From Lantana camara (taxonomy: Eukaryota; Streptophyta; Magnoliopsida; Lamiales; Verbenaceae), in assembly GCA_037501455.1 (NCBI GenBank), contig CM074858.1, forward strand, positions 45,133,001 to 45,197,000: a stretch of DNA of 64,000 bases, written 5' to 3'. The position numbers were made by a program, and so were the translations under genes. Of this stretch, positions 34,295 to 46,376 are shown in pieces (within the stretch, counting starts at the first letter, position 1; each line of letters opens with the position of its first letter). The notes beneath the pieces are model-generated. The model saw only the letters and a list, made by a program, of their open reading frames with translations, made no database searches and was not told where the DNA came from.

Positions 34295-35221
34295 TGTGCG
34301 TGACAGAAAAACAGGGGAGAAAACAGGGGTTTCCATGCAAAACCAACCCAAACACCAAATTCAATCCAACAAAAATGCTCAAACACAACATATACATAAT
34401 ATACTTCAACTACACAACAATCAAACCAATAAATATGCATCAAATCACCAAGAATTAGGCCCCAAAACCCCATAATTATTCATATACTCCAACTTTCACA
34501 TAACTTCATGTTTCATGCAAGAAATGAAGGAAATATGAGCCACACATGCTTCTAATCATGGATACACATGAAAGCATCAAGCTAACATCAAACCCTACTC
34601 ATATAATCAATCAAGAGATTCAATCCATTCTCATGTTATACCTTGAAATGAAAGAAGAATGAGATGAGGATGAAGAGATGAAGATGTTGATGCTTCTAGC
34701 TTCAAAGTTCCTCAAAATAGCTTGGATTATGAGATGAATTCTTCCTTCCTCTCTTGAGGTGTATATACCGATCCTTAGTGTGTGTGTATGTGAGGTTCTT
34801 GTATGAAAATGTATGTATGAGCAAGTGATGGAAGAGATGTATATACTAGATATATTATATCATCCACTATCATAACAATGCACCCAATTTGCAAACAAGT
34901 CCCTAGGTTATTTAAATGAATGCAATCAAGTAATATCCCTACTTAAAGATCCACTAGCTCCAATCCAAGTTATGCAATTGAGTCCATAATTTCATGAAAT
35001 GATCAATTAAGGTCACATAATACAATTAAGCACACTATCACTTAATTTATGAATTTCACATTAAAATCAATTCATATAAATACCTAGGAATGTATAAGGC
35101 ACACAATAATATAATGAAATCATAATAAGCAAGTAAATATATAAACTTAAACTCCCAACACCCTAAGACCCGCACGTGGCTTGCTTACCTGAACTTCCAG
35201 AATTTGGGGCGTTACAGTTAC

Positions 35222-36080
35222 CGGCTCGTGAGTCATTTTCCATGACGAGTCGGGGATGCTATTATAATGGGAATAGTTGGAATTTTGAGTTATCAAATGA
35301 CTTGCTTAAGCAACCGAACAAGTCAAAAATGAGTCGTGGGAGGAACAAGTTGATAGGAGTAAGGTAAGCGCGCTTTCAAGAGTGGAATGTTGGGTCGTGG
35401 TGATTTGGTAAGAATAAGATAATAGATTAAAAGATAGAGATCGAGTGGTCACTGAAGTGCAAACACATCGGGATTCCGAGGCATGACACTTTGGCTAGAG
35501 AAACCTTCAACATCGCATCAAGTATTGAACCGGATCATTACAATATAAGATTCTTGAGCATCGGTGAACGGTACATCTAGCATTCATGGCATATACATAC
35601 ATGCAACTTTAGTTTGAATAATTTTATGATGCTAAGTGCTTGGATTATTTGTTGTATTAGCTATTTTTTGTATAATTAATTCTCGATGTATTTAATATCT
35701 CCTACTTGTTTCTTGTGTGGTATATGTCCTTGTTCGTTTATTCTTTTTCTTGGGTTGACTATGTTGTTGTTGTGGTTGTTGTTGTTGTTGCTGTTGTTGA
35801 GAGACGGGGTTCTCTCGTTGTTGCTTGTGAGGGACGGGGTTCTCTCCTTGTTGTTCGAAAGACGGGGTTCTTTCATTGCTTGCTACTTGCTAGACTTTCG
35901 AGTGCTTAGGCTTTGGTGAGTTAAGGGTCGTGATTTAACAGCAAGTGAAGACCCCTTGTTGCCTGAAGACCTTTTCCGAACTAATTCCTGACGGGGAGTT
36001 GCTAACCCGAGTGGGATGAACACGGGAAAGTTTACGCAGAGTTCAGAATTCGAGGAAATGGACCTGGGGACCAGGTCCTC
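35222..36080 (+). other. Element E internal region, part 3, no recognisable coding
   Basis: Contains a TTG/GTT-rich stretch (35762-35830) and three imperfect repeats of GACGGGGTTCTCTC at about 35803, 35833 and 35861. The ORFs there are low-complexity. No polymerase motif. Confidence 0.55.
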
Positions 36081-36094
36081 TTAAGTGGGAGAGG
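36081..36094 (+). other. Polypurine tract of element E
   Basis: TTAAGTGGGAGAGG immediately before the 3' LTR start at 36096. Confidence 0.8.
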
Positions 36095-36095
36095 T

Positions 36096-39000
36096 TGTAA
36101 CGCCCCGACTTTTTGGTCGTACATGTATGACGTCGCGAGTGGGTTTAGATCGAGAGTTATGTGACTTATACATGTTTTAATTGCTAAGTAATTATTTAAT
36201 TTAATAATTTCGTGAATTAATTGCTATTATGTGACGGATGTGACTTATATGATTTAATTGAAAGTGTTAGTTTTATTTATTTGTTACTTGTATACTAGCT
36301 AATTAATATTTTGTTTCGATTATGTACTTATTTGAACTTATATGAAATCCTTGGACTCAACCGAACTTTTAATTGGATCCCAATTGATCACCTACCAAAC
36401 TTTCGGGATACAATCGAAGCACTTAAATTGTTCAAGGACCAAAGTGCAATTTCCTTCCTCTTCCTCCCTTAATTACATGATCAAGACCCCCACCCCAATT
36501 TCATTCTTCTTCTTCCAATTTCTCTCCCAACATCAAAGCTCCAAAACCTTCATTCATTTCTTCCAAAATCGAGCCAAGCTAGAGATAAGGAAGCAAGAGG
36601 ATTCTTCTTCAATTCCAAGCCAAGAACAAGCTCCATTCTATCTACTTCCATCTTCTTCTTCTTCCCCTCCAAGGTATATATATATATATGTATATATGTA
36701 TATATATGTATATAGGTGTGTATATATAAATATATATGGATTTATGTAATTTGATGGATTAATTGATGAAATTATGAGTGATATGTGTATATATGTTGTA
36801 TTTGGTTGTTGTTGTATGATTTTGGGTGATTTGGGAGCCAAAATTCGAGCCTTTCCCTGTTTCCCGTAGCCAAACGCAGCTGCTGGAATTAGGGGTCGCG
36901 CCCGCGACCGTTTTGTGACCATTTTTGGTCGCGGTCGTAACCAATAATTCGAGACTTGGCCAATTTTCGGTCGCGGCCGCGACTCCCTCGGCCGAACTCG
37001 AAATTACCTGATTTTTGAACCCACGGAAACCTCTTGAAGTGTAGAATATTCTACAATTGGAATCACTTCAATATCGTTTCTCATTTGTGAGATATGATCA
37101 ATTCTTTTTGGTGTCGCCACTTTACCGGAAAACTGCTTTCACCCAACTTCGGGCCTATGCCATTTTCACCTCGTTTTGAACCATGATTCGTACCATATAT
37201 CATTTAAAAGCTCTATGTGTCTAGTTTTATATCCCATAAGAAAAACTTAATTCCAATTTCTACAACTCAAGATATTTCCATTTTCCTACAACTTGTTCAT
37301 TCCCGAATTTGTTAACTTTTGCTAAATCTTACCAAAACTATTCTTCTTACGTTCCTTTCAACCTCTTGGCTCCAATATGTGAACTATATGACTTGTATGC
37401 TTGATTAATTGATGCTATATGATATTATTTGATATGATTATGAATTTTATGCTATGAATTCAATGTATAAATGTGAAATGACAACATGAACGTTTATGTG
37501 CTACTTTTATGCATGCGTGAATGGGTTGCTTCGTTTAGTTGTTTAGTATGTTGTGTATAGCTTCTTCCATGATTTATATATATTGCTAATATGTTATATT
37601 ATGTGTTAACTTGTATATTATGAAATCATAATGTGATCTTGTTAAACATTTTGTGAATTATGATCCAATATGCCTTTAAATGCTCTCTAGCTTGCAAGCA
37701 TGAATTGTTCCTCCATTTATTGGCCTCATATGATAACTTCCCGCTTCATTTATGACTCGCATGCATTGTAAATATGTTATAGTATGAGTTATGATTAATG
37801 TATGAAGCTTATGGCTTGATTTGATACAAAATATGAAAGATATGAAACACATGAATATGAAACCACAATGTATTGAATATTTTGAATGGATTACTTGATT
37901 ATATGACCCCATCATACGATTCATGCTTCTTATGCATCTTATATCATGTGCATAACATGCCGTGCGTCTATGTGGTTTCATATTGAGTCAATTCTCACCA
38001 GTACACATTGTTCCTTCTCTTGTACAGTTTGTTTCCAGGGCGGAGACTTCCAAATTGAATAGGCACCCGTATTGCTCTTGTTTCTTGTCTCGTGGTATTC
38101 CAGTTGAGGGTGTTTTCGTTCTAGTTACATATCAAACCCTACAACCCTTATGTGAAAAGCTTTGGCCAAAACCTTATGATTATATATATGTTACTTTTAA
38201 AGTAAAGTTATCGAGTAAATATTGATCGAGTAAATATTGATTGATCGAGTAATCCCCTTTACAAATGGATAATGATGGATATGGTATGATTCTTATGAAT
38301 CAAATGTTTTGGCGAGAAAGAAAGAATGATTGATTGATTGATTGCACTGATTGGGGCCCAGGGGCTTGGTGTGAGTGGGGACCCGAGGAGGCAAGGGCTG
38401 ACGGTAAACCCTTACACTAGTCCCATTATTGAACGGCGGTACCGGACCTCGTCAGGAGATTGGCGGGGAAAGGGAGCTGAGTGCCATCTGGGGAGTCATG
38501 TAACCCCTTTTGGTCAATGATTGGGTGGTCGGGCCTTGCAAACCCACCACCAACCCGGAGGAAGAAGGTTGGAACTTATTTATGATTGAAAATGATTGAT
38601 TGATTGATTGATTGATTATGATTGATAGGCACTGTGCGGGAAGGCCGGGAAACGGATTGCCCAAACAAATATGTTCAGGACATGATATGTGATCTGTGTG
38701 TATTATGATATATTGCATGATCACCTATTTAATGTATTAATGATATTTGTCGTACACGGTCGGAGTTTGGTTGGAGATTGTGCACGCTCACTCGCCGAGC
38801 CTTTTTGATTGAGTGTGATTTATGAACTTAATGAATTTAATATGAATAGTCGTAAAGTCTGAGCATTGCTTAGTCATTCTTTTGCCCTTTTTGGGAACTA
38901 ACTTTAAATAAAACTTTGCTCGGGATTTATGAATTGCATGTGCATGTTTCTCTATTTATGTATAGCTCCTGCTCACTCAGTCTTCTAGAGACTGACCCCT

Positions 39001-39475
39001 TTTCCCCACTTTTCAGTTGCTTGCAGGTTTTGCTAGGCGGAAGTCAAGTTTTAATCTCTTGTCGAGTCACTTGTACACTCGAGTCACATTTTAAATTCTT
39101 TTATGATTTAATTGTATTTCCGTTATGTATTGGGCCTGTGTGCCAATTATGGTTATTGTTGGATATTGAAGTCGGGACAGGTTGCATGCCTAGTTGAACC
39201 CGTTGTCAGTTTGCTTGGTGGATTTAAATTATGTATTGGGAATTGTTGGGCGTGTAATTATTGTTGAAGATTTTGAATTGTACGTTATTGCTTCCGCTTT
39301 ACATTCTAGGTATTCTTGATTTATTTGGTACAGGGTTAGATTCCGCCTAGCTAGGATAATTTTTATTTTGGTCTCCCGTTCGCTATGAGTCCGGTTCATG
39401 CTTGGATTATCCATTTCACGTGTGGACTAGACTTGTAGTGCGGGGGATGTGGCGCCTGTCGTCCCGGGCGCTACA
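36096..39475 (+). repeat. Element E right (3') LTR
   Basis: 3380 bases, near-identical partner of 25846-29256. Donor 1 is kept (intron from 36674), acceptor 1 ends at 38027 and the final acceptor ends at 39026. Donor 2 reads CCAG|TTGAGG at 38101-38109 instead of GTGAGG, which would inactivate it. In block P1 two C-to-T changes convert G-C pairs to G-U pairs, keeping the stem. Confidence 0.93.
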
Positions 39476-39480
39476 ATAGC

Positions 39481-40317
39481 TATCCCAGCCTGGATTGATT
39501 TTGATCTGAAAAGGATCACGGCCGGGACGGCCCAACAGCGGCGCCCCCTGTATACAATCCCGGCCGGGATTGATTTTGTGCTGAAAATGGTACCGGCTAG
39601 GATCAGTGCTCAACTGATCCCCTGACATAGGTTTCCGGCCGGGACCCTCTGCTCGAGAAACAGAGCAGCAACAGGTCCATGCAAAAACTAAAGCAAACCA
39701 ACATATAATCACTCCCAATTATAAACCAAGACTTGTAGCATGTATATACACGTAATACTTAAATTAGGCATCAAAAGAACCATCAAAACAAATCTAGATC
39801 ATCATATATCCAACTTCTAAACCCTCATTTATTACATAATCCATGTTCAACCAACCAACCAAGATTACATGCTAGAATTCCACAAAAGGACATATATTCA
39901 TGCACATATACATCTAGGAGCAATATATTAAGCCTCAAATCACAAAATCCCCAACTCACACACACTCACAAATGACCACATATAGTCACATATACACTTA
40001 CTCAAGAAATAAAGAAAAGAAAGGATGTAGAATGTGATGTTAATGATGCAACGAGCTCCGGGTGAAGTCACGACGATTACTTCTTCTTCCTCCTTGAAAT
40101 CGAACCAAGGTGTGTGTAGAGATGTGTGTTCTTGTTTGTGAATGTTTGAAATGAAGGGTGAATGAATGTAATGTGTATAATGTATATGATATAAAGTATA
40201 AGTCTTGCATATTTATGACTAATTTCACTTAAACCCTTTTGAATAACTGATTTACATGTTAGAAATGAAGGTGATGAGGGGTGTATGTGAAAATATGTAA
40301 AGCAAGGATCAAGTGGA

Positions 40318-40351
<34 letters not shown>

Positions 40352-40561
40352 TTAAAATATGAGTTAAATATAATATGAAATGCATGTTGCAATTAATCAC
40401 CTAAGTTATATTATTGTAATTAAGTTCAATTATAATTAGTTGGATATTAAATCTTACAATTTGCATAATGAGGTGTGAACGAAATAATTAAATAATCTTA
40501 TCTCTCGAAAAATCACTCGTATGGCGCGCGTACCTGGAAGACGAGAACACGGGGCGTCACA
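39481..40561 (-). repeat. Element B right (5') LTR, second part
   Basis: Continues the LTR broken at 25845 and ends GGGGCGTCACA at 40561. It keeps donor 1 (GTAAGTG, sense 40001-39995). A (TA)n run at about 40321-40350 and the following ~50 bases are absent or shorter in the left LTR. Confidence 0.88.
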
Positions 40562-41960
40562 GAGAACCGGTATGACTGGTCACCACATCAGAAGTTAAGA
40601 AATTAGTTGGTGAAAAAGCTATAGGATTTGTTACCTATTTGTTGAATGGGCCTAAGGATCAGCTGAAGATTGAAGAAGTGGAGGTCGTTAAAGAGTTTAT
40701 AGAAGTATTCCCGAACACTTGTACCTCCTGATTGAGAGTTAAAATGTGTAATCGACACAATCCCTGGGGCCTGAGCCATTTTCTAAGATATCTGATCGAA
40801 TGGCTCTAGCTTAGCTCCAAGGATTGAGAAAACAACTCAATGAGTTGCTGGAATCGGGATACATCCGTCCTAGCACATCTCCATGGGAGCACCTGTGCTA
40901 TTTGTTAAGAAAAAGGATGGATTATTACGATTACCGAGAACTTAATCGAATAACGATCAAGAACAAATACTGTCTCCCCCACATTAAAGAATTGTTTGGT
41001 ATTCTTCACAGATCCCGAGTATATTCTAAGTTGGATTTAAGACAAAGGTATTATCAGTTGAAGATTAAAACGAAGGATATTCCGGAAACTGCTTTCAATA
41101 CCAGATATGGCCACTATGAATTTGTAGTGTTGCCTTTTGGATTAACAAATGCCACTGCCGCATTTATGGAACTAGTGCACCAAATATTCCAACCATATTT
41201 GGATCAGTTTTTGGTCATCTATATTGATGGCATCTTGGTATTCTCAAAGACCCTTGAAGAGCATGCTGAATAGCTTCGTATAATACTAAGTACCATAAGA
41301 GAACATAAGCTCTATGCGAAGTTCAGCAAATGTGAATTTTGGTTGGAAAGGGTAACTTTTCTTGGACACATAATATTCGGCCCAGGAATAAAGGTAGATT
41401 CTTCAAAGGTAGAAACAGTAATGAATTGAAAGATACCGAAGAATAGTCCGAAGTAAGAAGTTTTCTAGGAGTTACCGGCTATTATAGAAGATTTGTGAAA
41501 GATTTCTCCAAGATAGCTGAACCCCTTACTCAATTAACAAAGAAAGAAGGTAAGTTTGAATGGACAAAAAAAAAAAAAAGGGGTGAGCAGAGTTTTCAAA
41601 AATTAAAGCGAGGGTTAACGTCTGCTCCAGTACTAGCCTTACCTGAAGTAAAAGAAGGTACGTGGTCTATAGAGATGCATCTAAAGAAGGATTGGGATGC
41701 GTTTTAATCCAACATGGCAAGGTTATTTCCTATGCATCAAGAAAACTCAAGGCTCATGAAGAGAATTACCCAATACATGATCTAAAGTTAGTGGCAACTG
41801 TATTTGCTATAACTAAGTGAAGACATTACCTATACGGGGTAACTTTTGAAGTTTTCATAGATCATAAGAGCTTGAGATACTTATTCACTCAGAAGGAGTT
41901 GAATGTGAGGTAACGGAAATTGATGGAATTCCTAGAAGATTATGACTGTATAATACAGTA
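40562..41960 (+). pseudogene. Element C protease-RT linker, reverse transcriptase and RNase H
   Basis: Resumes the frame cut at 17695. RT shows [28 protein letters not shown] and the active site [13 protein letters not shown], where the second catalytic Asp is Gly (about 41221-41235), which should abolish polymerisation. The RNase H region is degraded, with a run of 13 A (41565-41578) in one frame break and several stops. It is the most decayed pol in the window. Confidence 0.83.
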
Positions 41961-43187
41961 TCACCAGAAAGGCAAATGTAGTGGCAGACGCTTTAGGTCG
42001 AAAATCTCATCTGGCAGCGTTATATGAGAGGATTAACTCGTAACTATCATCTCAAAATCTCAGTTAGCTAGTATGGTGATACCCTCCCCATTGAAGGAAA
42101 GGCTTAGAAAAGCCCAGGGCAGGATGAATGGATCAGAAAGTGTCTCAATTCTAGAGAAAAAGATATTGAGACCAAACTCGTTAACAAAAGTTATATCAGA
42201 AAAGCCCAGCTCGTTAACAAAAGTTGTATTAGAAAAAGATTGTGAGATTACATGGGGTGCCAATAAACATAGTCTCGGATAGGGATCTAAAGTTCACTTC
42301 ACAGATGTAGCTGAATCTTCAGGAGCTAATGGGGACTAAGCTACACTTCAGTTCGGCAACACATCCTCAAACTAATGGCCAGTCAGAAAGGGCTATCAAA
42401 TATCTGGAAGATATGTTATAAGCTTGTGCCTTAGACTTCCAAGAGGATTGGAAGGAATATCTAGCTCTTGTGGAGTTTGCATACAATAATAGTTATCAAG
42501 CATCGATTCAGGAAGCCCCTTATGAGACCTTATATGAGAAAAAGTGTAGGTCTCCGTTGTATTGGGATATGGGTGAAACAAAAGCAACTGAGAAAGGAGA
42601 TACGAAGAAGACTATTAAGAAACGGATAACAGAATCTACCGAGAAGATCCAAATAATACGATAGAAAACGAAAGCAGCCCAAGATAGATAAAAGAGTTAT
42701 ACCGACACTCGAAGAAGGGATATCGAGTTTGCTGTAGGTGGAAAAGTGTTCTTAAGAGCATCACCGAGAAAAGGTTTTATGTGTATTGGGAAACGTGGAA
42801 AACTGAGTCCCAAATATATAGGGCCTTTCGAGATCATAGAGCGCATCGGACCAGCTGCTTACCGCCTAGACTTACCAGCAAACCTTACTGGAATACATAA
42901 CGTATTCCATGTGTCCCAACTTCGAAAGTGTTTTGCTGATGAACCCCACATCCTGCCTGTAGAAGAAGTACCTCTAGAACCCAACTTGACCTATGAAGTG
43001 AGGCCTACCGAAATCTTCGATAAGAAATTTCAAGAGTTAAGAAATTGGAAAATACCCCTAGTTAATGTGTTGTAGAAAGGACATGGGACTGAGAAATAGA
43101 ACTGGTAAACCGAGGAAAAAAAATTACAAAAAACATTACCTAGAGTTGTTTCGAAACAGGAATAAAATCTGAGGACAGATTCTCTTT
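41961..43187 (+). pseudogene. Element C integrase and chromodomain remnants
   Basis: The N-terminal integrase, including the zinc module and first catalytic Asp, is missing; 42060-42270 is a rearranged stretch with two copies of NSLTKV/SSLTKV. From 42270 the core resumes (SDRDLKFTSQM with a frame change, QTNGQSERAIKYLED). Then [24 protein letters not shown], a linker with GIHNVFHVSQLRKC, and the start of the chromodomain (IFDKKFQELRNWKIPLVNVL). A TAG at about 43073 follows. Confidence 0.78.
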
Positions 43188-43199
43188 AAGGGGGGAGGA
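43188..43199 (+). other. Polypurine tract of element C
   Basis: AAGGGGGGAGGA next to the 3' LTR at 43201; preceded by CTGAGGACAGATTCTC, as in element A. Confidence 0.82.
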
Positions 43200-44059
43200 T
43201 TGTAACAATCCGAATTTCAGGGCCAAGAAGAAATAGGTAAGTGAAGGGTTAGAAGAAAGCATCAATGCATTATGCATTGCATTCTTATGTGAACAATGTG
43301 CTTTCATTTGTCGTATTGTGTTTTAAGGGGGATTTCCTTACCACGAACCACATTTACTATTCATTTCCCGAGCCTTCATTGTCCTAGAATCTCACTGGAA
43401 CCTTAGAGGTTCATAACTCATGTTCCCCAGTCATTTGAACATGTTTTCCCAAGCTTCAAAATCCTTTCTTGATCATTAAGGGCATTTTGGGAACTTTTGT
43501 CAAAAAATACTATTTATTTTCCGAACTATCACCACTCCGTTTGATTAAAGAAACCCTGGAGGACTTATACACATCTTTTCTAAATTTTTTAGTTTGTTTT
43601 TCAATGCTTTGAGGCTTCGTTTGTATGTCCAGAGCAATTTAATAATTTACTTTTAAAGAATATTTTTTCGTCGCTGAAATATATTGAGATCATAGGCATA
43701 ACGTTCCTCATTTTTTTCTACATTTTTGGAAAGCTTTTCCGACATTCTAATCATACACTAGCATTTATTTTATAATTAAATCATTTTATGAAATTAAGGA
43801 AAATCCTTTCTTCCGACGTTTATAACTTTTAAACCGTACGTCCGATTTTGACCCATGAGTAACCGTTTCGAAGCTAAGTTTATTTTCTACCTCTTGGAAA
43901 CTTTTTTAGCTCCTAAAATCCACAGTATGAAGGTGAAATTATCAGAATAGCCCTTTCGTAACAATTTTACTAAAGGCAAACCTACTTTAGGGAAATAGCA
44001 AAAAGGTCCTTCCTTAATCTTTAATTTTGGAAAATTACAAAGTGACCCCTCCTAAAAAC

Positions 44060-44069
44060 TATAAATAAG
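44060..44069 (+). promoter_or_regulatory. TATA box of element C 3' LTR
   Basis: CTATAAATAAGG, about 68 bases upstream of a strong donor-like site (AGAT|GTAAGT at 44128). Same relative position as in element A. Confidence 0.7.
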
Positions 44070-44584
44070 GGTGTTGGGCATCATTTTTCTTTTTCATTTT
44101 TGGAGAGTGGCCGAACCCCCCTTAGATGTAAGTTTCTTTTATTTATTTTTTTTATGTTTTTAATTAGTTTAATTAGTTTTAATTTATGTTTAAATTATGT
44201 TTTAATTTATGCTTTAATTATGTTAGATTTTAGATTATAATATATGCTTTATTTTATGCATGAATTATGTGCTTAAGAATTATGTTTTAATTTCATGAAT
44301 TATGTGATTTATATTTCATAATCTCTAGTTTATTATGAAATGTGTTATATAATTTAAGTATGTTATAATTTAATTATGTGACAATTATTATGACATGTTA
44401 CATGTTACATTTTAATTATTGTATGATCATACTTAGGTAATTTAATTTGTTACATGTTATTTAATGTTACATAATTAAAGTTATAACCTATAGTTTTAAT
44501 TGTTACATGTTTAATTAATTATTCCCTAACCAATTGATATATTATGTTATGATATACATGTATAATATATGTATATGTATGTGA

Positions 44585-44885
44585 TAATTCCATGTATAAA
44601 TACATATGTATTTTGTATAAATAGTAAATGTATTTTCAAATAAATACGTATCTATTTTTGTATAAATACAAAATGTATTTTCTTATAAGTACAAAATGTA
44701 TTTTTGTATAAATGCAGTATGTATTCTTGTATAGATACTATATACATACTGTACATATTTCTTATAAAATATTGTATAAATACGGTACGCATTTTGTATA
44801 AATACTGTATATATATCGTACAAATACTGTATATATACCGATAAATATCGTATACATACAATATCCATACTGTATTTTTGAATAG
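44585..44885. repeat. Degenerate tandem repeat in element C LTR
   Basis: Roughly ten imperfect units around TTTTGTATAAATAC and AAATGTATTTT with a period near 25-35 bases. It is AT-rich and lies in putative intron 1. No equivalent is evident in element A. Confidence 0.65.
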
Positions 44886-46376
44886 TAACTTTAACTTTTT
44901 GGTCAACATTATACCTAAACAATTCAAAAATAATTTTAAAATAATTATAAATTGTGCCTTTGAAATATTAAAGAAGGATTTTATCCGAATTTTCCGAAAA
45001 TCGAAAATTTTGTAAATGTTTTATAAATCATAACCCACATTGCCAAATTAACCCTAGATTATCATTTCAAAACTTATAATTAGGATCATAATGTGATATT
45101 AACAAATATTATGTGATTAAGGGAAATCCACTTAAACCATCAAATTAAGGTTTACCTAGTTCTTCTAACGTGTTACTCTTTTAAGTATGAACATTATATA
45201 CTTTATGTGCGTACTTGATTAGAATAATGAGAACTTAGTCCTAAGTCTGTAGTAGTTAATACTTTCAGGCGAAATTAGGACCGAGCAATGGAATCCACAT
45301 GACTTTGTGTAACACCCCGGGTTTTCGGCCATCCAGGTACGCACTTACGAGAGAGCTAATTGTGAAATTTAAATCATTTTAATTTCATATTTAATTGAAT
45401 TATACTTTATTATTTGAAATTCTCATACGAACTATTTGGATTTATATGAAATATTCGATTTATATGTCAAAATTTGCATAAGTGATTTATGATATCAATT
45501 TTTATGAATTTTATGATATGTGAATTTAATTTCCGAGCATGATAATTTTTGTGAATTATGCGATTCATGTGAATTAAGGGCTTAATTGTATGATTTATTT
45601 AATTTTGGACTTAATTGAAAATTTGAACTTGGACTTATTTGAAACTTTTCGAAAGTTTTGGACCTAATTGAAAAATATCATTTTTAATAAAATTTTATAT
45701 ATTTTAATTCGTTTAATTAATATTTTAAAATTTAATTTATAATTTCTTTGAAAATTTAATTTTTATTATTTGAATAATATGCTTATTTGTTGAAAATGTG
45801 TTGCGTTTGTACTCGATTTGAGATCGAATTTTCGTGCCGATTTAATATGCATGAATTATACGTTTTATGAATTCGTTTATGTGCTCGTTTTAATTTTTTG
45901 GACTTGTTTGATATGGTAACGAACCATATTTTAATTGTTGGGGATTCGAGGGCCTAACTAGTTTTAGCGTGCCTTGGATTCCGGAGATCGTAACTTGAGC
46001 TAGGGAATTCGGATTCGAATTCCGGAAGTATCGCTGGACTCGTGACAAAATTTGGAAGCTTCAGAACTTGACCTCACATTTTTCTAAGCCTGTTTGATCC
46101 CCCGTATTTAGTCCGAAACGAGCTGTTCGTGCAGATTCGCCACCCTGGAGTATTTTGGCCATAACTAATTCATTTCTTAACCAAATTACTTGATTGTTGA
46201 GCCTAAATAACCCTAGTTAAACCCTCTAACCATCCATTAACCTCTCATTTCGAACTCATGCCTAGAGAGAGAGAAAGAAGCAGCTGATCGAGAGAGAGAA
46301 AGGGAAAAAGAAATCTGCACAGTTCATCTTGCCTTTCCAAGATCAATACTCCATCATTTCGCCTCAAATTCGAAAG

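Larger units (their letters stand above)
33111..34641 (-). other. Putative two-intron leader inside solo LTR F
   Basis: Donor 1 TTCAAG|GTATAA at 34641. Acceptor 1 TTGTTGCACAG ends at 33891. Exon 2 is 33890-33821 (70 nt). Donor 2 CCAAG|GTGAGG is at 33820. The final acceptor TTTTGCAG ends at 33111, after CAGTCCGTTTGGATTGACACC. Introns would be 751 and 710 bases. A TATA-like TAGTATATACATC lies upstream near 34850. Confidence 0.5.
32731..35216 (-). mobile_element. Solo LTR F inside element E
   Basis: TGTAGCACCC at 32731 to GGGGCGTTACA at 35216, 2486 bases, minus orientation. It has a perfect GTTAC duplication (32726-32730, 35217-35221) and no internal region, primer site or polypurine tract. It arose by recombination between two LTRs. 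It is the same super-family as E, D, H, I, J and K but a distinct subtype. Confidence 0.92.
25846..39475 (+). mobile_element. Element E: young non-autonomous LTR retrotransposon, plus strand
   Basis: LTRs 25846-29256 and 36096-39475, primer site 29265-29284, polypurine tract 36081-36094, and a perfect 5-bp duplication ATAGC at 25841-25845 and 39476-39480. The LTRs differ by only about 1-2 bases per 100 by eye plus short indels, such as a 33-base palindrome unit. Without the nested solo LTR F, the internal region is about 4.35 kb and has no gag or pol motif. It should depend on proteins of a related autonomous element; element I has a closely similar LTR. Confidence 0.9.
17696..40561 (-). mobile_element. 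Element B: Ty3/gypsy chromovirus, minus strand, inside C and split by E
   Basis: Left LTR 17696-20122, internal 20123-24858, right LTR 24859-25845 plus 39481-40561. The LTR termini are TG...CA. The flanks GGGAA (17691-17695) and GAGAA (40562-40566) are a 5-bp duplication with one later change. The internal region carries gag, CCHC, protease, RT, RNase H, integrase and chromodomain on the minus strand, in decayed frames. Element E sits in the right (5') LTR with a perfect ATAGC duplication. Confidence 0.9.
43201..45307 (+). repeat. Element C 3' LTR, first part
   Basis: Starts TGTAACAATCCG and aligns with the start of element A's LTR (shared ATGCATTGCATTCTTA and later blocks). It is interrupted after CTTTG (45303-45307) by solo LTR D and continues at 49039. 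Confidence 0.87.

Noticed and set aside
35686..35919. Leu/Val-rich ORF that could be read as a membrane protein
   Set aside because: It comes from a GTT/TTG repeat, is open in two frames at once and is short.
44652..44927. 91- and 79-codon Tyr/Ile-rich ORFs on the minus strand
   Set aside because: They are translations of the TATAAATAC tandem repeat.
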